DNA of 64,000 nucleotides from DATBJJ01 sp036556425 (lineage in GTDB: Bacteria; Acidobacteriota; Vicinamibacteria; Vicinamibacterales; 2-12-FULL-66-21). A model generated the notes under the pieces. The model did not search any database and was not told where the DNA came from. It was given only the letters and a program-made list of their open reading frames with translations. The stretch lies in assembly GCA_036556425.1 (NCBI GenBank), contig DATBJJ010000183.1, forward strand, positions 1-64,000, written 5' to 3'. The position numbers were made by a program, and so were the translations under genes. Position 1 is the first letter of the stretch. Every line of letters begins with the position of its first letter. Positions 6,532 to 15,500 of this stretch are shown here, piece by piece.

Positions 6532-9500
6532 TCATTGATCGATGCGCACGCCGATGACCGGCGCAGTGACCGCCGGAATCTGCGACGGCGGCGGATTCCC
6601 GACGACGATCAGCAGATCGCGGGTGATGCCGTCGTATTCGAACCGGATCACCGCTGCGCCCTCCGTGCCGGTCGTCACGAAATTCACAGGGGCGACGAGG
6701 CTACCGGCGGCGATCGTCGTGCCGACACCCACCGCCGCAATCGACGGGTTCGTGCTCGTCATCGTCACGGACGTTGCGGTTGACCGCGGGGCGTTGAGCA
6801 ATTGCACGCCGAGCGCCGCCGACACCGAGCTGCCGGATCCCACGAGCACGCGGCCGAGACCCGAGAGCGGTACGATGCTCACGCCAACCGGCGGCGCGGA
6901 GATGATGGGTGAGTTGCCGGGCACTGGTCCGCTCCCGACGACAACGGTGAACTCACGCCGCACGCCGTTCGCTTCCAACGTGATCGTCGCGGTGCCGGCG
7001 ACGCCCGTCGTGAAGCTCACGGGCACCATGCGCGTGCCCGCGGCGACGATCGCGGTCGGCGAGGTGATCGCAACGACCGACGGGTTCCCGCTCGTGATCG
7101 TGACCGGGACGGGCGTGCTCACCGGCTGACCGAAGAGCAGGATGCCGAGCGAGACCGGCGAGCCTGTCGGCGCGAACGCCGCGCCGATGAACGGCAGCGA
7201 CGCAATGCTGACGCCAACGGGTTGAGCGAAAACGATCGGCGTCTGTCCCGGAGGCGGCGCGCCGACGAACACGCCGAGCGATCGGACCTCCGTGCCTGCG
7301 CGGATTGTGAGCGACACGAACCCATCGGCGATCGCCGTGATCGTCAGGGTCGTCGTCTGCGAGCCTGGCTGCACGGGCGACGCGGTCGCCGTCGCGATCG
7401 CGGGATTGCTGCTCGTGACGGTCACGGGCAGCGGCGTGGCACCGGTCAACGCCGTGGAGAGCACCTGGATCGTGACCGCCGACACCCGGCCCGCGAAGGT
7501 CAGGACCTGTCCGGCCGCCGGCGGAAGTGGAATCGCGACGCCCACCGGTGAGGCGAGCACGAGCGGCGTGACGCTTGCCGGCGGCGGCCCGACGAACACG
7601 GTGAACGATCGGACTTCGTCGCCCACGCGGATCGTGAGCACGGCGATTCCGTTCGCGTGCGCATCGATCGTCAAGGTGATGGTCTGCTGCCCGGGCAGCA
7701 GCGCCGTCGCCGTTGCCGTTGCCACCGAGGGATTGCTGCTCGTCACGGTGACGTCGAGCGGCGTCGTGCCGGTCAGCGGTTGATTGACGACCCGCACTGT
7801 CACCGTCGACGTCTGCGCGGCCGACGAGAACACGTGGCCGGCCGTGGGCGGCAGCGAGATGCCGAAGCCGGTCGTCGGCGCGAGCGCCGTGATCTGCTGA
7901 CCCGGGACAGGATCGCTGACGGACACGATCGTGACGGCAGTGCCGCGCGCGGAGGTCGCGACGATCGCCGTGTTGCCGATCGCGCGTCCGCTCGCCGCGG
8001 GATCGCCGGGGCAGCTCGCGCACGCGGTAATCGTCGTGATCGCGGTCGTCTGCCCGGCAGGAATCGTGAGCTGCGGCGCGACCGTTGCGACGAGCGGATC
8101 CGCGCTCGCCAGCGCGATCGCGAGGTCCTCGCTCGACGCTTCGGCGATCGAGAATCGTATCGTGCGCGTCGATCCGCGCGGCATCCCAAGGAGCGACGGC
8201 GTTGCGGTCAGCCCGTCGACGACCGCGACGATCTTCTCAGCGCCCGCGATCTCGACGTTCGCGGCGTTCCTCGCGCTGGCGACAATCGTCAGCGACGCCG
8301 CGCTCGCGCGCGCCGGCACATTGAACGTCATGCTGAACGGCGCGGCCGTAATCGCCGGCAGCGCTGTTCCGTTCACGCTGAACACCACGCTCGCGATCGC
8401 GAGAGATCCGCCGCCCTGCGCGGTGAGCGTGATTGGCGTCCGCTCGATCACGGTCGTCCCCGCCGGGCTCGTAATCGCGAAGTTGCCGGTCAGGAACGTG
8501 AACGTGAGCGGCACGACGATCGGCTGACCGTTCGCGTCGACGAGCGCGTTCCCGGACGTGTCTCTGATTGCGCCGGTCAACTCGGTGACAACAGTCGTCT
8601 CGAATGGCCACGGGCTCGCCGGCGCCAGTCGTACCGTGCGGTTTCCGTCGAGGAAGGTGAACGTGCCGGTCACTGGTGTTCCGGCAACGAGCGCGCGGAA
8701 CGACGCAACCGTGATGCTCGACGGATCGATCGCCTCGGTGAACGTCACCGAGATGGGCGATGTGGTCGGGACATCCACGGCACCGGTCGCCGGCACGATG
8801 CTCTCGACGCGCGGCGCGGTCGTGTCGGGCGACGTCGTACGGAACGTCGACGTGAACGCGGCCGCCATGGCGTTGCCAGCCTGATCGTTCACGGTGGCGT
8901 CGACCGTGACGGTATGCAGCGTGTTGATCGCGAGCGGCGTCGACGGCGTCAACGTCACGGTGCGATCGTCGCTCGCAAGGACGAACGACGCGGCAATCGG
9001 CGTCGCGCCTGCCGTCAGCCGTACCGCTGACGCGTTCACCGTCGCACGGTTCATCGGCTCCGAGAACGTGACGACGACGAGCGTCGACGTGTCGACGTTC
9101 GCGGCGTTGTTCAGCGGCGAGACGGCCGCCACGGTCGGCGCGACCACGTCGAGCACCTGAACGTTGACCGCCGTCGCTGTGCCCGTGTTTCCAGCGGCGT
9201 CGCGCGCCGTGGCATTGAGCGTCAGCGTGCCGCCCGTGGCCGGCGGCGTTCCGAACGTCACCGTGAACGTCTCGGTTCGCGACGCGGCGGGCGGCGCGAT
9301 CGCTCGCGCATCCGAGGCGGATGCCACACCGGACGCGGCGAATGCGATCTGCGAGACGCCGATCGCGTCGGTCGCCTCGACGGTGACCGTCAGCGGCGAT
9401 CGCGGATCGATCTGCGCGCCGGCCGGCGGTGAAACGATACGCACGACGGGCGCAATGCCGTCGGTGATCGTCACGGACCGCGTCAGCGCGCCGCTCGAAT

Positions 9501-12500
9501 TGCCGGCCGTATCGAACGCGTCGGCGCTCAACGTCAGCGTGCCGGCCGCGGTGGTCGCGGGCAGCGTGACGGCGAAGGTTGCTTCCGCGGCCGCAGTGGA
9601 CGGAGTGATCTGCCGCGTTTCGGCCGCGGTGAAGACTCCCGATGCCGCGAACACGATCCGCTGCACAGCCGTGTCGTCGGTCGCTCGCACGGTGAACGTC
9701 ACCGTCTGACCGGGCGCGGCCTGCGAGCCGGCCGCCGGTGCAAGAATCGTCAACACCGGCGCGGCTGCGTCCCCGACGGACAGCACGATCGACGCTTCGT
9801 CGCTCAGATTGTTGGCCGCATCGCGCGCGCGGACGCGAACCGTGATGGTCGATCCATTCGGCGTCGTGGCCGGGATCGTCAGCGGCAGGATCGCAGCGCC
9901 CGAAACGACCGGCGGTGTCACCGGCGCCGCGCCGCTCGCGACGAGTCCGCCCTCGGTTTGATAGGCGAGCGCCGTCACGCCGACGTTGTCGCTCACGATG
10001 GCCCGCAGCGCAATCGTGTCGCCCGCGAGGACGCGCAGCGATCCGCTCACCGTTTCGAGGGTGGTGATCGCGGGTGCAACGGTGTCCGGCACCAGCACGA
10101 CGCGGCCGACCTGCGTCGCGTTGCCGGCGGCATCCGACGCGCTGACGAGCAGCGTGACCGCCGATCCCGGCGTCGCACTCGACGGAACCTGAACGCTGAA
10201 TGTTTGCCGCGTCGTGAGCGCGGCGGGCTGCACCGCGCGCGTGTCGCAGCCCGCGAAGGCGGGCGTGCACGTCAGCGTGACGCTCGCGACGCCGACGTCA
10301 TCCGCGGCGTCGACGACGACGCTGAGCGGCTGTCCGACGACGATCTGCGCGTTGTTGACGGGTGCGACGACCGACATCGTTGGTCTGTTGCCGTCGACGA
10401 CCGGCAGCGTGAGCGATGCGGGCTGGCTCTGCGCCTCGGCTGAATCGATCGCCACGGCCTGCACGACGAGCGTGCCGCCCGCCGGCGCCGTCTGCGGAAT
10501 CTGCACGCTGAACCGCGTCGTGAACGTCGATTGTCCTGCGGGCACGATGCGAACGTCGCTGAACGACGCGACGCCCACGGCCGAGAGCGCAAGGCGCGAC
10601 AGGCGGTCGTCGTCGGTGGCGATCGCCTCGAACTCGACGGTTTGTCCCTGCGCGACCTGGACGATCGGCGCCACGCTGCGCAGTTGAATGACGGGCGGCT
10701 GGTTCGGCTGCAGCGTGAGCTGCTGCGTGAACGTCGACGACTGATTCCCCACATCGTCGAAAGCGGTCGCGAGCACGGTGATCGTTGGAGTTGCCGGCAG
10801 CGTTGTCGTCACCGCGAAGGGGGCCGCCGTTGCGATCTGCGGCGCGGCGGCGCCGATGACGAACTCCACGCGCTGCACGTCGGTTCCGGTGACGGTTGGC
10901 GTCAACGTTACCTGCGATCCCGCGCGCAACACACCCACGACTTGAACGCCCGTGATAGTCGGCGCAATCGTATCGATCGTCGAGAACGTGAACGACGGCG
11001 TGCCTCCCGCGAGCGGGTTGCCGGCCGTATCGGCGACGCCCGAGAGTGTTGCCGTGTAGGTCGTGTTCGCGCGAAGGAGCTGCAGCGGCGCAAAGGCGAC
11101 GGCGGTATTCCCGGCGGTCAGCGCCGCCTGTCCGGCGACGAGCGCGCCGGTGTTGTCCCTGATCGTCAGCGACGCCGTCACGACCGGCTCGGAGAATGCG
11201 ACGCGGAACGTCGTGTCCGGAGAGACCTGCCTCGCGCCAGACGCGGGTGCGACCGAGACGATCACCGGCGCCACCATGTCGGCCGTCGTGAAAGTACTGA
11301 CGAAGGCGTCGAGCATCGGGAGATCCGCGCCGTCGTCGCGCGGCCCATCCTGCCCGCCGCGGATCGTCAGCGTGTGAACGGCGTTGCTCCTGAGCGGCTG
11401 CGCCGGCCGGATCGTCACGGTTCGATTGCCGTTCGAGAACGACGGCGACAGCGTTGGCACTGCCGTCGCGCCGTCCATCAGGGACACGTTGTTCGAGAAC
11501 GTGCTCGTTCGCATCGGCTCGCTGAACGTCACGGCGATGGACGGCTGCAGCTGGACGCCGATCGATCGATCGGACGGATCCATCGAGACGACTCGCGGAT
11601 TCGTGTTGTCGAGAATCAGGTCGCCCAGATCGAGACGCTGTCCATTGGCCGTCAACGTTCCCGCGAGGATCCGCACGCCGCTCGTGACGACTTCGATCGC
11701 CGAGATCGTGAATGCGCCAATGGGTATGCCAGTGAGCTCGAACGTTCCCGTCAACGGCGTCGTGATCTGAAGCACGCCGGACTGCAGCGTCGACTGCGGC
11801 GTGAAGCGCAGCGTCACGATCGCTTGAGCGGCGGGCGTGATGCCATCCGGCAGCAGGACGCGACCCGCGACGATCCCGGAGGCGCCGAGCCGAATGGTGA
11901 CCGATGCCGTGTCGCCGACAGCGGCAATGCCGTTGCTGACGCCGCCAAGCGCGGCGGATTCACCGGTCGCGAAGAACGCTCCGGCAGGAACGTTCTGGAA
12001 CGTGACAACGCCGGAACCGTTCGTGAACCCGACAAGCGTCGTCGCGAGCGCGCCGGGACTACTGCCAAGGGCGGCGGCACTCGCGTTCAAAGTCACGCGT
12101 GCGCTCGGAACCGGCGTCGTGCCGTCGGACGCGACGACGGTGACCGCGACAGCGCCCGTTCCGCGAAACCTGACTTCGACGTCTCGCGTTTCGCCGCCTG
12201 TCGCCAGCGTGGCGCTTGCCTCGCCGCCCTCTCCAGAGTTGGCGAGCGATCGCGCGACGATTCGATATTCGCCGAGCGAGAGGAACTCGAAGAGGGCCCG
12301 ACCGTTGAGATCGACGGCCGCGGTTCTCGACAACTGTCCTCGCGAGATCGTGACGTTTGCGTTGGAGGCGATTGCGCCGGTGACGTCGGCCACTGTCACG
12401 CGTATCGATCCGTACGGCGCGAGCGTCACGTTGCGATCGACCGTCTCGTTCTCGAAGGTGACGCGTCCCGTTGCGGTGCCCTCGAAGCCGGCGAGCGGAT

Positions 12501-15500
12501 CCCGTGCGGTCAACGTGAAGTCGCCTGCGGGAATTCCTTCGAATCGGAAGCTGCCATCCGGACGCGCGGTTGCCTGGAGATCGGTCTGTACGAAGCTGCC
12601 GCTGCGAAGCCGGACGTTTGCTCCGGGAACGATCGTGGTTCCGTCCGACTGAAGCACGATGCCGGTGACAACGCCGCGCGACACTTGAAGGACGGTGACG
12701 TCGACGCTCTGGCCCTCGAAGAACAGCTCGTCGGACGCGCGTCCGACGCGGCCACTCAGCGGATCGCTTGCTTCAATGCCAAAGCGGCCCACCGGGATCG
12801 CGAGCAGCTCGAATCGACCGAGCGCATCGGTCGTGGTGAACGCTCGCACGCCGCCGGTGGCGAGGACGACTTGAGAGAATGGAATCGGCGTCGCGCCGTC
12901 GGCCGAGAGGAATCGTCCCGTCACACGGCCGGAGGCTGTGATGACGATCGCGGCCGGCACATCGGCGTCGCGAACGATCGTTCCGCTCGCGAGACCGGAC
13001 AATCCGGTGCCCGGTTCTTCCGCGCGTACGCTGAACGCGCCTTCGCTCACGTTGACCAATCGAAGTCGACCGTTTGCGTCCGTCGTGCCGTTCAATCGAT
13101 CGTTCGGGAACGAGCCGCGCTCGAGCGAGACCGCCGCGCCGACGACCGGCTGCCCCGTTGGACGTCTGACCGTGATCGTCGTCGAGCCGAGGCCGAGCAG
13201 TTGAACGTCGACTTCGACCGATCCACCCGCAGGCACGAACGCGCGGGCCTGGCCGCGAAGCCCCGTGGGTGCGATAGCCGTGACGACGTAGTTTCCGGTT
13301 GGGATCGGCAAAAGGCTCTCGAAGCGTCCATCTGCATCGGTCAGCACGGTCAAGTCGCCGAAGCTGATTTGCACTTGCGTGTTCGCGGGAGCGGGACCCC
13401 CGCCCGGCGCGAGCACTCGTCCTCTCATCGTCCCGTTCGTCTCGGTTGCGGCCGGGAATTGCAGCAGCACGTTGGACACATTCGGCGTCGTCGGCGTGAG
13501 CTGTCCGCGCACGCGCGCGACGATCGGGCTGAACGGCGTGACCGCTTCGAGCGTGAAGTCGCCGCCGCGCACGCCCGCCGTTTGGAACGTCGCGAGATCG
13601 AAGCGCGCAATGCCGCCGAACGAGAACGCGCCGGTCGCGGCGTCGGTCGTCATGCGGCCCAACTCGGCGACGGTCGGGAATCCGCTCTTGCTGACGGCGA
13701 GTCCGGTGATGCGCGTCAACGCCCCAATCGATCGCGACTCTGAATCGACCGTACGGCCGGAGACGGTGCCTTGCGGAAGGAATCGCACGTCGGCGACGGC
13801 GGTCGTCGAGTCCTGGAACAATTGGACCTTGTTCCATCCGAAGCCGCCGAGGTTCGCCATCGGCAATCCCGTGAGGATGGACTCGTCCACGTTCAGGAAC
13901 GTGCGCAGCGCATCTTGATATGCGGCGAGCACCGCGTTGCGATCGCCGAACGATGGCGCGGGATCGCCGCCGAGGTCCGGTGGAATGTCGCCGGCCGTGA
14001 ACGCGCTGCGCGGGTCGTAGCCGTTCGATTCCATGAAATCGATCAGCAGTTCCCGCGGCGGTCCCGGTGCTTGAATCAGGTGCTCGCCCAACGGGAGATC
14101 GGGGAACCGGAAGACGCCGCTGTCGTTCGCGAAGACGAACGTGTATCCGCCGACCACGGGAAGGCGCACGGTCGCGCGCGGTACCGGCGCGCCGTTCGCG
14201 TCGAGCACGCGACCCGTGATCGTCGCGCGCGCTTCGAGCGTGATGGCCGCGGTGACCGTCTGGCCTGCGAGGACGACGACGTTTGCGGAGCCGCGCCGTC
14301 TCGTGACCGGGTCGCCGGCCTCGATCGTCCGGTGACCGGCCGGCACACCTTCGAGCCTGAAGAATCCGTTCGCGTTCGTCTCGACGAGCGCGATGCCGCC
14401 GGCGACGAGCGCGCCCGCGAGCGGCTCGCCGCGCGCGTTGAACACGACGCCTTCGACGGCGCCGGACGCTTCGAGCACGATGCTGACTGACGTGGTCTGG
14501 CGAGCGAGCACCCCCGCGCGCGCGACGCCGAGCTGCTGAGAGCCGGCATCGACGGCGACGACGTCGTACGATCCCTGCGGCAACGCGCGCGTGAAGGCGA
14601 ACGAGCCGGTCGCGTCGCTCATCGTGCGATCGACAGCGCTGATCGTGCCGTCGTCGCGATTGTATTGACCGATGTAGACGGCAAACCCCGCGCCCGGCGT
14701 CGCGCCGTCGCTCAGGAACACGCGTCCGACCACGTGCCCGCCATCGTCGATGCGGCCGGTGAGGACGACGTCGACGACGACCGATTGTCCGCCGCCGGCA
14801 AGCACGCCTGTTGTCTGGCCGAAGCCGCCGGATCCATCCGCCGCGCTCAACGTGAAGACGCCGACCGGCGTGTCGGCAAACGTGAATTCTCCAAGCGCGT
14901 TGCTGCGCGTCGAGAATCCTCGATTGCTCAGCACCGAGCCGGGGAGGAGCGCGACATCGGCGTTGGCGATCGGCGTTCTGCCGTCAGGGCCGAGCACGCG
15001 GCCGCGCACGAGACCGCGTCCGATGAACGTTGGATTGAGCAGCAGCTGCTCGCCTTGGCCGCGAATGCGCGCGGTCAGCGCAGCGATCTCCTGCGTCGTC
15101 GGATGCTGCGCTCTGAGAATCACGTTGCCGAGCCGCGGCACGAAATCGAAGTCGTAGCTGCCGTTCGCATCGGTCCGGATCGTGGAGACGTCGAACGAGA
15201 ATGGACTGAGCTCGACGGTCAACTTCAGAACGCTGGATGGCACGCCGCGTCCATCGGCGGTGCGGACCTGACCGAAGACGCGTGCGCCGTCCGAGAGCGC
15301 CATCACGATCGATCGCGTGCTCAGGCCCGACGTGTGCCCACGCCCGTCGGCAACGTTCGAGACGGTCAGCGATCGCGGGACGAGCGCGCCAATCGGTCGC
15401 TCGAGATAGAGGTACGCGACGCGTCCGCTCGGTTGCAGCCGCGCGCCGATCACGCTGTTCGTCTCGATGGCGTAGTTGCTCGTGAGCTCGGCGCTCGCGG

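Noticed and set aside
10531..13743. Plus-strand open frame of 1070 codons opposite the 3850-aa gene
   Set aside because: Arg/Asp-rich shadow composition without domains, fully antisense to a gene with clear domain repeats. Long antisense frames are expected at this GC content. The same applies to 14665-15966, 16057-18147 and 20373-21749.
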